Positions 44,963-54,239 of a stretch of DNA of 64,000 nt are shown one piece after another. The translations under genes were made by a program, and so were the position numbers. Positions within the stretch are counted from its first letter, which is position 1. The number at the start of each line of letters is the position of its first letter. This DNA comes from Roseateles sp. YR242 (GTDB taxonomy: Bacteria; Pseudomonadota; Gammaproteobacteria; Burkholderiales; Burkholderiaceae_C). A model generated the notes under the pieces. The model saw only the letters and a list, made by a program, of their open reading frames with translations, was not told the origin of the DNA and made no database searches. The stretch lies in contig NZ_FOAV01000014.1 of the NCBI RefSeq assembly GCF_900109745.1, positions 62,001-126,000 on the forward strand. Direction: 5' to 3'.

Positions 44963-46674
44963 AGCCGAGCGAACGTCTGGCGAGCCTGCTCGCCCAGCCC
45001 GTGGATGCCGCCGGCGCCGTCGGCTGGCGGGGCGCCGTGCCTGTGTCCTGGAGCGACTTCAGCCACCTGGCCCGTTCCTGGCAGACCGCCTTCGAGCTGG
45101 CCGCCGGGCAGTGCTTCGTGCTCTTCTTCAGTGATGGCCTGGAATTCGCGGCCGCGCTCTTCGGGCTCTGGCAGGCGGGCAAGCAGGCCTGGTTGCCGGG
45201 GGACCTGACGCCGGCCACGCAGTCCGCCCTGCGTCCGCATGTCGCCGGCTGGGCCGGTGACGGCGCGGGAGTGGACGGCGTGCCGCGTCTGCAGGCCGCG
45301 GAGCGCGCGGCCCCATTCGCCACGAAACCGCTGTCACCACAGGCCGAGGGGCTGGTGGTCTTCACCTCCGGCTCGACCGGTGCCCCCACCGCCTGTGTCA
45401 AGCAGCTGCGTCAGCTCTTCGACGAGGTCGATGCGCTGGAACAGGCTTTTGGCGCGCCGAGCGCCGGCGGCACCGTGGTGGCCAGCGTGTCGCCGCAGCA
45501 CGTTTACGGCCTGCTGTTCCGCGTGTTGTGGCCATTGGCCACGGGGCGGACCCAGCAGGCCCGCACGCTGGTCTATCTGGAAGACCTTGCCGAGCTGCTG
45601 CCTTCCGCGCAAGCCGGCAGCCTGGCAGCTTCTTCACCCGCCGTCCTGGTGGCGAGCCCCACTCATCTGGGCCGCCTGCCTGTGCAGGTGCCGGCAGAGG
45701 CTGCCCGCGTGCGGCAGGTCTTCAGCTCCGGTGCGCCGCTGCCCGATTCGGCAGTGCCGGACGCGCTGCGTGTGTTCGGCCACGCCCCCATAGAAGTGTT
45801 TGGCAGCACCGAGACTGGCGGCGTCGCCTGGCGGCAGCGAAACCGCGCAGCGCCAGTCTTCTGGCAGGCTCTGCCTGGCGTGCAATGGCGTCTGGACGAT
45901 GGCCGGCTGGAGCTCCGCTCGCCTCATCTCCAGACGGATGACTGGACTCCTGGCGCCGATCGGGCCGTGGCGGTGGCCAGCGGCTTCGAGCTGCAGGGGC
46001 GTGCCGACCGGGTCGTCAAGATCGCCGAGAAGCGCGTGTCGTTGCAGGCGGTGGAAGAACGCCTGTTGAAGGGGGGCATGCTGTCCGCACTGCGCCTGGT
46101 CATGCTTGACGATCCGCGCGTGCAGCTCGGCGTCGTGGCTGTGCCATCTGCCGAAGGCTGGGCGCTGCATGACAGCGCCGGCCGTCGCGCTCTGGCGGGA
46201 GCCCTGCGTCAACAGCTGCTGGGCGTGGTGGAACGCGTCGCCTTGCCGCGCCGCTGGCGCTTTCTGCCGGAATTGCCGCGCAACGCGCAAGGCAAATCCA
46301 CCCAGGCGCGCCTGCTCTCCGAGTTCGACCCGCGTCGTCCCGCCTTGCGCGAGATCACCCGCGAGGGCGGCAAGGTGATGCTCACCCTGCAGGTGGACGC
46401 CGCGCTGCCCCAGTTCGACGGCCACTTCCCCGACCACCCGGTGCTGCCCGGCGTCGCCCAGCTGGAGTGGGCGGTGCTGTTCGGCCACGAGTGCTTCGAC
46501 ATCACGGGAGCGTTCTCCGGCTTGGAGGCGCTCAAGTTCCAGCGCGTGGTCACGCCCGGCACGCAGCTCATGCTCACGCTGGAATGGCAGGCCGCGAATC
46601 GTCTGACGTTCCAGTACCAGTCCGTGCACGGTCCGCATGCCAGCGGTCGAGTGCTGTTCGGAGCCCCGACATGA
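44959..46674 (+). CDS. Aryl-CoA/ACP ligase fused to a FabA/FabZ-like dehydratase (ApeH-ApeI fusion)
   Basis: This 571-residue protein joins two activities. Residues 1 to about 455 form an AMP-dependent ligase with the phosphate-binding loop VVFTSGSTGAPTA, the adenine motif EVFGSTETGG and the late GRADRVVKIAEKRVSLQAVE hinge region. It would activate the aryl starter acid. Residues from about 470 form a hot-dog dehydratase with FDGHFPDHPVLPGVAQLEWA, which fits the ApeI thioester dehydratase. In E. coli these are separate genes. The ATG at 44959 overlaps the previous stop, and the stop overlaps the glycosyltransferase start. Confidence 0.9.
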   Translation: MKPSERLASLLAQPVDAAGAVGWRGAVPVSWSDFSHLARSWQTAFELAAGQCFVLFFSDGLEFAAALFGLWQAGKQAWLPGDLTPATQSALRPHVAGWAGDGAGVDGVPRLQAAERAAPFATKPLSPQAEGLVVFTSGSTGAPTACVKQLRQLFDEVDALEQAFGAPSAGGTVVASVSPQHVYGLLFRVLWPLATGRTQQARTLVYLEDLAELLPSAQAGSLAASSPAVLVASPTHLGRLPVQVPAEAARVRQVFSSGAPLPDSAVPDALRVFGHAPIEVFGSTETGGVAWRQRNRAAPVFWQALPGVQWRLDDGRLELRSPHLQTDDWTPGADRAVAVASGFELQGRADRVVKIAEKRVSLQAVEERLLKGGMLSALRLVMLDDPRVQLGVVAVPSAEGWALHDSAGRRALAGALRQQLLGVVERVALPRRWRFLPELPRNAQGKSTQARLLSEFDPRRPALREITREGGKVMLTLQVDAALPQFDGHFPDHPVLPGVAQLEWAVLFGHECFDITGAFSGLEALKFQRVVTPGTQLMLTLEWQAANRLTFQYQSVHGPHASGRVLFGAPT

Positions 46675-47417
46675 CGACTGCCACCATGACCGTGGGCGCG
46701 GTCATTCCGGTCTACAACCATGCCGTTCCGGTCGTCGGCGTGGCGCGCGCCCTGCGTGCCCACGGGGTGCCGGTGTTGATGGTGGATGACGGCAGCGAGC
46801 CCGTCTGCGCCGCAGCGCTGGACCGCCTGGCAGCCGAGGACGGCATCCAGCTGCTGCGCCTTCCCGAGAACCAGGGCAAAGGCGGGGCAGTCATGGCGGG
46901 CCTGCGCCACGCGGCTTCGCTGGGTTGGACCCACGCCCTGCAGATCGACGCCGACGGTCAGCACGACACCACCGACGTGCCGGCCTTCATCGCCCAGGCG
47001 CGCCAGCACCCCGCGCACTTCATCTGCGGCTGCCCGCTGTATGACGCCAGCGTCCCCAAGGGACGGCTCTATGGCCGGTACGCCACTCACATCTGGGTCT
47101 GGATCAATACGCTCTCGATGGCCGTGCGTGACTCAATGTGCGGCTTTCGCATCTACCCGCTGTCGCCCACTATCGCTGTGCTGGACCGCAGCCGCATCGG
47201 CCGGCGTATGGACTTCGACGTCGAGATCGCCGTGCGCCTCGTCTGGGCCGGTGTGCCGGTGATCAACCAGCCGACCCGCGTGCGCTACCCCGAGGACGGC
47301 GTCTCGCATTTCCGGGTCCTGCGCGATAACGTGCTGATCTCGGCCATGCACACCCGCCTCTTCTTCGGCATGTTGTGGCGCGCCCCGCGCCTGCTTTGGC
47401 GCAGGTGGGCCGCATGA
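46671..47417 (+). CDS. Family 2 glycosyltransferase of the aryl polyene cluster
   Basis: This 248-residue GT-A enzyme has the nucleotide-binding start VGAVIPVYNHAVPVVGV and VLMVDDGSEP. The DxD-type motif is in ALQIDADGQHDTTDV, and an acceptor-side DSMCGFRIYPL follows. No membrane helices are evident. In E. coli the equivalent ApeJ is described as a combined glycosyltransferase-acyltransferase; here the two halves are separate neighbouring genes. It probably glycosylates the lipid or aryl head during anchoring. Confidence 0.88.
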   Translation: MTTATMTVGAVIPVYNHAVPVVGVARALRAHGVPVLMVDDGSEPVCAAALDRLAAEDGIQLLRLPENQGKGGAVMAGLRHAASLGWTHALQIDADGQHDTTDVPAFIAQARQHPAHFICGCPLYDASVPKGRLYGRYATHIWVWINTLSMAVRDSMCGFRIYPLSPTIAVLDRSRIGRRMDFDVEIAVRLVWAGVPVINQPTRVRYPEDGVSHFRVLRDNVLISAMHTRLFFGMLWRAPRLLWRRWAA

Positions 47418-48343
47418 GCTCACGGCACTGGGCGGCGATGGGCGAAACCACCTTCGTCGCTGGCATCTGGGTGCTCTTCGGCGTTCATCGCCTGCTGGGC
47501 CGCGCGGTCTTCCGGGTGCTGCTCTGGCCGGTGGTCCTGACCTACTGGCTGGCGCAGCCCGCGCTGCGCGCGCACAGCCTCGGGTACCTCCGCCGCCTCC
47601 AGCCCCAGGCCGGATGGCCCGAGGGCCTGGCCCACGTGCGCCTGTTCGCCGAGACCATGCTGGACAAGCTGCTGGCCATGGCCGGCCGCTATCCCATGGA
47701 CCATGTGCATGAACGCGGCGCCGAGGTCATTCACGAGCTGGCGCGTTCCGGCCGCGGCGGCGTGCTGGTGACCGCCCACATGGGCTGCCTGGAGCTGTGC
47801 CAAATGCTGGCCGAGCGCCGGCCCGACTTCAAGGTCAACGTGCTGGTGCACACCCGCCATGCGGAAGCCTTCAACCGCATCCTGCGCCGCCTGCGGCCGC
47901 ACATCGAGGTGGCGCTCATCGAGGTGAGCGACCTGGACATGGCGCTCACACTCAAGCTCGCGGACAAGGTAGCGGCCGGGGAGTTCATCGCCATCGCGGG
48001 GGACCGGGTGCCGGTGCGTGGCAGCAAGACGGTGCGTGTGCCCTTCCTCGGCAGCGAGGCTGACTTCCCCGTTGGCCCCTACCTGATCGCCGGCCTGCTG
48101 GGCTGCCCGCTCTTCCTGATGCTCAGCCTGCACGAAGGCCGGGGCTACGCCCTCGAATTTGAAAAACTGGCGGACGTCGTAGAGCTGCCCCGCCGCTCGC
48201 GCGAGGCCGCCATGGCGGCCTATGCGCGCCGTTTCGCCGACGCCTTGACGCTGCGGCTGCACCGCTCTCCTTATGACTGGTTCAACTTCTATGCCTTTTG
48301 GGACCGCGCCCACCCTGCCCCCCATGCCGCACATCACGTTTGA
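47414..48343 (+). CDS. Lipid A biosynthesis-type (LpxL/HtrB) acyltransferase
   Basis: This 309-residue protein belongs to the lysophospholipid/LPS acyltransferase superfamily. An N-terminal hydrophobic segment precedes GVLVTAHMGCLELCQML, where His and Glu take the catalytic HxxxxD/E positions. IAIAGDRVPVRGSKTVRVPF matches the LpxL DQ-like second motif. The ATG at 47414 overlaps the glycosyltransferase stop. It would transfer an acyl or polyene chain to a lipid acceptor; the acceptor is unknown. Confidence 0.87.
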   Translation: MSSRHWAAMGETTFVAGIWVLFGVHRLLGRAVFRVLLWPVVLTYWLAQPALRAHSLGYLRRLQPQAGWPEGLAHVRLFAETMLDKLLAMAGRYPMDHVHERGAEVIHELARSGRGGVLVTAHMGCLELCQMLAERRPDFKVNVLVHTRHAEAFNRILRRLRPHIEVALIEVSDLDMALTLKLADKVAAGEFIAIAGDRVPVRGSKTVRVPFLGSEADFPVGPYLIAGLLGCPLFLMLSLHEGRGYALEFEKLADVVELPRRSREAAMAAYARRFADALTLRLHRSPYDWFNFYAFWDRAHPAPHAAHHV

Positions 48344-49850
48344 CGGGCAACGGCTGCGTATCGAGGACATCTGCGCCATCGCCCGGCGCGAGGCCACGGC
48401 TGAACTTGGCCGCGCACCGGCGTTCCAGTCGCGCATCCAGGCCGGCGCCGATTTCGTCGCCCGACTGCTCGCCGAGGACGGTGTGGTCTACGGTGTCACC
48501 ACCGGCTACGGGGACTCCTGCACCGTGGCCGTGCCACCTTCCCTGGTGCCCGAGCTGCCGCACCACCTCTACACCTACCACGGCATCGGTGCTGGTGCGC
48601 TGCTGACCGCGCCGCAGACGCGCGCCGTGCTGGGCGCGCGCCTGGCGTCGCTGTGCCAGGGCATGTCCGGCGTAAGCCTGGACCTGCTGCGCCAGATCGA
48701 GCTGCTACTGCGCCATGACCTCATGCCGCTGATTCCCAGCGAGGGCTCGGTGGGTGCCAGCGGCGACCTCACGCCGCTGTCCTACCTCGCCGCCGTGCTC
48801 TGCGGTGAGCGCGAAGTGAGTGTCAACGGAGCCACCGTGCCCGCCGCCGACGCGCTGCGCGCGGTCGGTGCCACGCCGCTGCGGTTGCGTCCCAAGGAAG
48901 GCCTGGCCATCATGAACGGCACAGCCGTCATGACCGGTCTGGCCTGCCTGGCCTTCGAGCGCGCCGAGTACCTGGCCCGGTTGGCCACCCGTCTTACGGC
49001 CATGAATGTGGTTGCCAGTGCGGGCAACGCCCACCACTTCGACGAGACCTTGTTCGCCGCCAAGCCCCATGCGGGCCAGCAACTCGTGGCGGAGCGGCTG
49101 CGCGCGGACCTGGCCAGCGACCGCCCGTCGCGCAACGAGCAGCGCCTGCAGGACCGCTACTCGCTGCGCTGCGCGCCGCACGTCGTGGGTGTGCTGGAGG
49201 ATGCGCTGCCCTGGCTGCGTCAGCTGATCGAGAACGAGCTCAACAGTGCCAACGACAACCCGCTGATCGACCCCGTCAACGAACGTGTGCTGCATGGTGG
49301 CCACTTCTACGGCGGGCACATTGCGATGGCCATGGACACGCTCAAAACAGCGGTGGCCAACGTGGCGGATCTGCTGGACCGCCAGCTCGCGCTGCTGGTG
49401 GACGGGCGCTACAACCATGGCCTGCCGGCCAATCTCTCCGGCGCTACCGGCGAGCGGGCCGCCATCAACCATGGCCTGAAGGCGCTGCAGATCAGCGTAT
49501 CCGCCTGGACGGCCGAGGCGCTGAAGCAGACCATGCCGGCCTCAGTCTTCAGCCGTTCGACCGAATGCCACAACCAGGACAAGGTCAGCATGGGAACCAT
49601 CGCCGCGCGTGATGCGCTGCGCGTGCTGGACCTTACCGAGCAGGTGGCGGCCGGCGTGCTCATCGCGGCCCGTCAGGGACTGGCGCTGCGTGAGCGCCTG
49701 ACCCCGCTGGCGCTCTCGCCCGCTGTGGCCGGCATGCAGGCCGACCTGTCCGAGCGGCTGCCGCTTGTTGTCGAGGACCGGGCGCTGGACCGTGAGCTGC
49801 GCGGCCTGGTGGACGCCCTGCGTGCACGTGCGTGGAACCTGTATGCCTGA
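48324..49850 (+). CDS. Aromatic amino acid ammonia-lyase (HAL/TAL/PAL family, probable tyrosine lyase)
   Basis: This 508-residue MIO enzyme deaminates an aromatic amino acid to a cinnamate-type acid, the probable starter of the polyene. The MIO tripeptide Ala-Ser-Gly is in SVGASGDLTPLSYLAAVL. The active-site Tyr is in VVYGVTTGYGDS, and NSANDNPLID and SLRCAPHVVG are family hallmarks. At the substrate-selectivity position it reads HHLYTYHG. That resembles the HHL of known tyrosine lyases and not the Phe-Leu of phenylalanine lyases. The start is uncertain: ATG 48324 (chosen) or 48291. It overlaps the acyltransferase gene. Confidence 0.9.
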   Translation: MPHITFDGQRLRIEDICAIARREATAELGRAPAFQSRIQAGADFVARLLAEDGVVYGVTTGYGDSCTVAVPPSLVPELPHHLYTYHGIGAGALLTAPQTRAVLGARLASLCQGMSGVSLDLLRQIELLLRHDLMPLIPSEGSVGASGDLTPLSYLAAVLCGEREVSVNGATVPAADALRAVGATPLRLRPKEGLAIMNGTAVMTGLACLAFERAEYLARLATRLTAMNVVASAGNAHHFDETLFAAKPHAGQQLVAERLRADLASDRPSRNEQRLQDRYSLRCAPHVVGVLEDALPWLRQLIENELNSANDNPLIDPVNERVLHGGHFYGGHIAMAMDTLKTAVANVADLLDRQLALLVDGRYNHGLPANLSGATGERAAINHGLKALQISVSAWTAEALKQTMPASVFSRSTECHNQDKVSMGTIAARDALRVLDLTEQVAAGVLIAARQGLALRERLTPLALSPAVAGMQADLSERLPLVVEDRALDRELRGLVDALRARAWNLYA

Positions 49851-50259
49851 GCTCTGGCACGAAATCGAACTCAGCCCGGCGTTCCATGATCTGGACCCGA
49901 TGGACATCGTCTGGCACGGCAACTACGTCAAGTATCTGGAGTTGGCCCGCAATGCGTTGCTTGCCCGGTTCAACTATGACTATCCGCAGATGCGAGACTC
50001 GGGCTACGCCTGGCCCATCGTGGACATGCGGCTCAAGTACGTGGACATGCTGCCCTATGGCCGGCGTGTGATCGTACGGGCCGAGATCGTTGAATGGGAG
50101 AACCGCCTCAAGATCGAGTACGTGATCCGTGACGCCGAGACCGGGAAGTCCATCAACAAGGCCCACACGATCCAGGTGGCCCTCAGCATCACCACGCGGG
50201 AGATGCAGTACGTCTGCCCGCCGGTACTCTGGCAGAAACTCGGCGTGGAGCCCGCATGA
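49843..50259 (+). CDS. Acyl-CoA thioesterase, 4-hydroxybenzoyl-CoA thioesterase type (ApeK-like)
   Basis: This 138-residue single hot-dog protein has DLDPMDIVWHGNYVKYLELA, the hallmark region of the YbgC/4HBT family with its catalytic Asp. The ATG at 49843 overlaps the lyase gene by eight bases. In aryl polyene systems the thioesterase is thought to proofread or release stalled chains. Its partner KS/ACP genes lie up- and downstream in the same operon. Confidence 0.9.
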   Translation: MPELWHEIELSPAFHDLDPMDIVWHGNYVKYLELARNALLARFNYDYPQMRDSGYAWPIVDMRLKYVDMLPYGRRVIVRAEIVEWENRLKIEYVIRDAETGKSINKAHTIQVALSITTREMQYVCPPVLWQKLGVEPA

Positions 50260-50882
50260 AGCGTCGCACTTTCCTGATCCAGGGGCTTGCCGCCGGGCCG
50301 GCCTGTGGCCTGTCCCTCCTGGCCGCGAACATCGCCCAGGCCGTCCCGGACCTCGGTCAGGCCGTCCACCAGCGCCTGAAGCAGCCGCAGTGGCTGCGCG
50401 GGGATTTCACGCAGACCAAGAAGGTGCCAGGCTTCACCAAGCCGCTGGTCTCGCGTGGCGAGTTCGTGCTGGCCCGTGGCCTGGGCGTGCTCTGGCGAAC
50501 CATCAAGCCCTTCGCCAGCGAGCTGCGCCTCACGCGCGACGAGATCCGCGCTACCCAGGGCGGCCAGACGGCCATGCGCCTGGAGGCCGCTCGTGAGCCG
50601 GCGGTGCGTGTCATCAACACGTTGATGTTCTCGCTGCTCAATGGCGATGTGAGCGGACTGGCCGATCTTTTCGACCTCAGCGGCGAGGTCAAGGGCGACA
50701 AGTGGCAGCTTGCGCTGCTGCCCAAGCCAGGCCCGCTGCGGCAGGTGCTGAAGCAGGTCGCCCTGGAGGGAGACAGCTTCGTACGCCGGATCCAGCTCTT
50801 CGAGGCCAACGGCGACGAAAGCCTGATCCAACTGGACAACCTGCGGCCGGACGCCGTGCCCGAGCCCGGTCTGTTCCAGTGA
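50256..50882 (+). CDS. LolA-like periplasmic lipoprotein carrier of the aryl polyene cluster
   Basis: This 208-residue protein has a signal peptide with an RR motif near the start (MKRRTFLIQGL, cleaved near AQA) and a LolA-like half-barrel: LRGDFTQTKKVPGFTKPLVS, GEFVLARGLGVLWRTIKP and FVRRIQLFEANGDESLIQLD. Dedicated LolA paralogues in these clusters are proposed to carry the lipidated polyene across the periplasm. It overlaps the thioesterase stop (ATGA) and the exporter start (GTGA). Confidence 0.87.
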   Translation: MKRRTFLIQGLAAGPACGLSLLAANIAQAVPDLGQAVHQRLKQPQWLRGDFTQTKKVPGFTKPLVSRGEFVLARGLGVLWRTIKPFASELRLTRDEIRATQGGQTAMRLEAAREPAVRVINTLMFSLLNGDVSGLADLFDLSGEVKGDKWQLALLPKPGPLRQVLKQVALEGDSFVRRIQLFEANGDESLIQLDNLRPDAVPEPGLFQ

Positions 50883-53170
50883 ACCTTGAGCGCGTCACCC
50901 GGCGGCTGGCGGGCCTGTGGCTCGTGGTGGTGCTCGCCTGTCTGGCGCACAACGCCTGGTACTGGGCTGTGCAACACCATGCACCGGTCACGGACGTGCT
51001 GGCCATGCTGCCGCGCGACGAGCAACGGCCGGTTGCCGCCATGGCCACGCAGGCCCTTGCCGACGTGGGTTCGCGCCGCATCAGCATCCTGGTGGGCGGC
51101 GGCGACTGGGCGCAGGCCCGGTCGGCGGCCGATGTCTTCCTGCAGACGCTGGGCGACCTGCCCGCCCGTCATCTGGTCGCCGAGGCCGACCAGCAGGCCT
51201 GGTTGGACCTCTACGTGCCGGTGCGCACCCGCCTGCTGACGCCGGCGTCACGCGCCAGGCTGGCTGACGCGAGCACCGCCGAACTGGCGGATGTCGCGCT
51301 TGCCGGGCTGTACCAGCCCATAGCGGGTCCACGCGCCGGGCGCTGGTCCGACGATCCGCTGAACCTTTTCGGCCAATGGCTGGCCGAGCGTGCCCAGGGC
51401 AGCCGCGTGCGGGTGCAGGACGGTCGCCTCATGCTGACCGACCCCGATGCGCCGCAGCACCATTACGCGCTGATTCTGATCGAGCTACCCGGTTCCGGGT
51501 TTTCCATCAGTGCCCAGCGGGCGGTGCTGCCGCGACTGGCCGCAGCCGCGCAGGCGGCGCAGGCACACGGCGCCAAGGTCATCCAGGCCGGCGTGCCGCT
51601 GTTCGCGGCGGCGGCGTCCGAGCAGGCGCAGTCGGAGATCCACACGATCGGCTTGGGCTCGTTCATCGGCATCGTCGCTCTCACGCTGCTGGCCTTCCGT
51701 TCGTTGCGGCCGCGCCTGCTGGTGATGTTGTCGATGGGGGTCGGTCTGGTGGTGGCCACCTCGGTGAGCCTGCTGTGGTTTGGCGAGTTGCACCTCGTGA
51801 CGCTGGTGTTCGGCGCCAGCCTGCTGGGGGTGGCGGAGAACTACGGCAGCAACTATTTCAGCGCCCGCCAGGGGCTGCAGCCGTCCGAGCGCTGGGCCAT
51901 GCTGTCGCGCCAGATACCGATCGTGAGCCTGGCTATGGCCACCACGGTCATCGGTTATGCGCTGCTGGCACTGCCCCCATTCCCGGGGCTGCGTCAGGTG
52001 GCCGTGTTTTCAGGCGTGGGTCTGGTAGCCGCGTTCGTGACGGTGCTGTGGTGGTTCCCGCTGCTCGACGGCCACGGCCGTATGGCCCCCACGCGCTTCG
52101 CCGAGTGGCTGGGGGCGCGGCGCGCGCTCTGGCCCAGCCTGGGCCGTCGCGGCCTGGCCGTCATTTGCCTCGTCACTGCCGTGTTGGCGGTGATAGGTGC
52201 CAACCGGTTGCGTGTGGATGACGACATCCGCCAACTGCAGTCGGCGCCGCCCGCCCTGGTGGAACAGCAGCGTGAGTTTGCCAGGCTGATTCAGGCGCCC
52301 GGTGTGGCACAGTTCTTTGTGGTGCGCGGGCGCAGCGACCAGGAAATGCTGGAACGCGAAGAAGCGCTGACAGCACAGTTGCGTGGCATGGGCCTGGAGG
52401 TGCAGGCCGTCTCCGACTGGCTGCCATCGCTGCGCCGCCAGCATCAGGACGCCACGCTGGCCGTTCGTCGTCTTGACGCGCTTCGACCGGAACTTGCGGC
52501 CCGGCTGGAGCAGCCTGTCGACGCGCCCGCCGCCGCTGGCGCGGACCTGTTGCCCTCGGGCTGGCTCACAAGCCCCGCCAGCGAGCCGCTCCGAGCCCAA
52601 TGGCTGGGCCGTCTCGGCGATGACCACGCCACCGCCGTGCTGCTGCGCGGTGCCAAGGCTCAAACCCGCGACACCCGCGCGGCGCTGGCTGCGCTGCAAC
52701 TTGACGGTGTGACCTGGATCGACAAGGTCGAGGAGGTCAGCCACCTGCTGGGACGCTACCGCGTGTTGATGACGGGTGTCCTGCTGCTCGGCTACCTGCT
52801 CACGTGGGCTGCGCTGGCCTGGCGCTTCGGGTCAGTCTCCTGGCGAGCGCTGGCGCCAACGGCGCTGGCCAGCGTGCTTACCGTGTCGCTCCTGGCTATT
52901 TCAGGCCAGGTGCTGCAGCTCTTCCACATCCTGCCCCTGCTGATCCTGCTGGGGTTGGGCGTGGACTACGGCATTTTCCTGCTCGAACAACCCGGGAAGC
53001 GAGAGACCCGTCCCTTCCTGTCCGTGACGCTTGCCGCCGCGTCTACGCTGCTGGCGTTTGGCCTGCTCGCGTTGTCCGGCACTCCTGCCCTGCATGCCTT
53101 CGGGTTGACCCTGCTGTTCGGGGTCTTCCTGGCCTGGCTTCTCACTCCGTTCTTCATGCCCCATGCTTGA
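50879..53170 (+). CDS. MMPL/RND-superfamily exporter of the aryl polyene cluster (ApeM-like)
   Basis: This 763-residue polytopic exporter has two repeats of a large periplasmic loop and a six-helix block, about 12 membrane spans. The second block contains the motif LLGLGVDYGIFLL typical of MMPL/RND proteins; the first has LLGVAENYGSNYF. It would extract the lipid-anchored polyene from the inner membrane. The start is GTG at 50879, overlapping the LolA-like stop. The operon also encodes a LolA-like carrier and a DUF3261 lipoprotein, which together suggest a dedicated envelope transport path. Confidence 0.9.
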   Translation: MNLERVTRRLAGLWLVVVLACLAHNAWYWAVQHHAPVTDVLAMLPRDEQRPVAAMATQALADVGSRRISILVGGGDWAQARSAADVFLQTLGDLPARHLVAEADQQAWLDLYVPVRTRLLTPASRARLADASTAELADVALAGLYQPIAGPRAGRWSDDPLNLFGQWLAERAQGSRVRVQDGRLMLTDPDAPQHHYALILIELPGSGFSISAQRAVLPRLAAAAQAAQAHGAKVIQAGVPLFAAAASEQAQSEIHTIGLGSFIGIVALTLLAFRSLRPRLLVMLSMGVGLVVATSVSLLWFGELHLVTLVFGASLLGVAENYGSNYFSARQGLQPSERWAMLSRQIPIVSLAMATTVIGYALLALPPFPGLRQVAVFSGVGLVAAFVTVLWWFPLLDGHGRMAPTRFAEWLGARRALWPSLGRRGLAVICLVTAVLAVIGANRLRVDDDIRQLQSAPPALVEQQREFARLIQAPGVAQFFVVRGRSDQEMLEREEALTAQLRGMGLEVQAVSDWLPSLRRQHQDATLAVRRLDALRPELAARLEQPVDAPAAAGADLLPSGWLTSPASEPLRAQWLGRLGDDHATAVLLRGAKAQTRDTRAALAALQLDGVTWIDKVEEVSHLLGRYRVLMTGVLLLGYLLTWAALAWRFGSVSWRALAPTALASVLTVSLLAISGQVLQLFHILPLLILLGLGVDYGIFLLEQPGKRETRPFLSVTLAAASTLLAFGLLALSGTPALHAFGLTLLFGVFLAWLLTPFFMPHA

Positions 53171-54239
53171 GACCAAGAAATTCTCGCCGCCCCGGCAGAG
53201 GGCCTTCGACGCCCGCTTCGACGCTCAGAAGATCGCCTTCGGCCCTGTGGTCTTTCACTGCGTGCGCTATGCCTGGAAGCGCGGCATGCTGGAGGCGCTG
53301 GCGGAGGCGGGCGAGCGCGGCATCACGCTGGAAGCGCTGGAAGCCACTGGGCGCTGGACCCGTTATGCACTCAAGCTGGTGCTGGAGTCCTGCCTCTCGG
53401 CGGGTGTCGTGCTGATCGAGGCGGGGCGCTGGCAACTGGACAAGACGGGCTTCTGCCTCATCTCCGACGACATCACGCGCATCAACTTCGACTTCGTGCA
53501 CGACGTCTGCTACCAGGGCCTCTTTGAACTGGAGCGCTCGCTGGACGCAGGCAAGCCGCTGGGCCTGGCACACCTGGGCGACTGGACCAGCATCTATCCG
53601 GTGCTTTCGCAGTTGCCGGAGCCCGCGAGATCGAGTTGGTTCGCCTTCGACCATCACTATTCGGACACGTCGTTCCCCGACATCCTGCCGGACGTGTTTG
53701 CCACTGTGCCGCGCCGGCTGATGGACATCGGCGCCAACACCGGAAAGTTCAGCCTCGCGGCGCTGGCGCATGACGCGCGCGTGGAATTACACCTCGTCGA
53801 TCTGCCACTGCAACTGGCTGCGGCTGAGGTGAACCTCACGGAGGCCGGTCACCGGGACCGGGCCAGCTTCCATCCCCGTGACCTGCTGGATCCGGCCGTG
53901 CCACTTCCCTCAGGCATGGACCTGGTATGGATGAGCCAGTTCCTCAGCTGCTTCGGCGAGGAGCAGATCGCCAGCATCTTCCGCCGTGTGAAGGACTGTC
54001 TGGGCCCCAACGGCCATGTGCTGGTGATGGACACCTTCTGGGACCGTCAACGCTACGACATTGCGGCCTATTGCCTCATCAACACGTCTCCGTACTTCAC
54101 GGCCATGGCCAGCGGCAACAGCAAGGTATATGAGAGCACCGACTACATCCGCCTGGCGGAGGCCGCCGGCCTGCGCCTACAGACCGTGCGCGACGGCATT
54201 GGCTATTGCCACAGCCTGATGAGATTCGTCCTGGCATGA
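53163..54239 (+). CDS. SAM-dependent methyltransferase (O-methyltransferase-like)
   Basis: This 358-residue protein has an N-terminal winged-helix dimerisation region (ITLEALEATGRWTRYALKLVLE) and a class I methyltransferase core with motif I RRLMDIGANTGKFSLAAL, LVDLPLQL and a later HVLVMDTFWDRQRYD. Arrangement and length are those of plant-type small-molecule O-methyltransferases. It may methylate the 4-hydroxyaryl head of the polyene. The start overlaps the exporter gene by eight bases and the stop overlaps the lipoprotein gene. Confidence 0.86.
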   Translation: MLETKKFSPPRQRAFDARFDAQKIAFGPVVFHCVRYAWKRGMLEALAEAGERGITLEALEATGRWTRYALKLVLESCLSAGVVLIEAGRWQLDKTGFCLISDDITRINFDFVHDVCYQGLFELERSLDAGKPLGLAHLGDWTSIYPVLSQLPEPARSSWFAFDHHYSDTSFPDILPDVFATVPRRLMDIGANTGKFSLAALAHDARVELHLVDLPLQLAAAEVNLTEAGHRDRASFHPRDLLDPAVPLPSGMDLVWMSQFLSCFGEEQIASIFRRVKDCLGPNGHVLVMDTFWDRQRYDIAAYCLINTSPYFTAMASGNSKVYESTDYIRLAEAAGLRLQTVRDGIGYCHSLMRFVLA

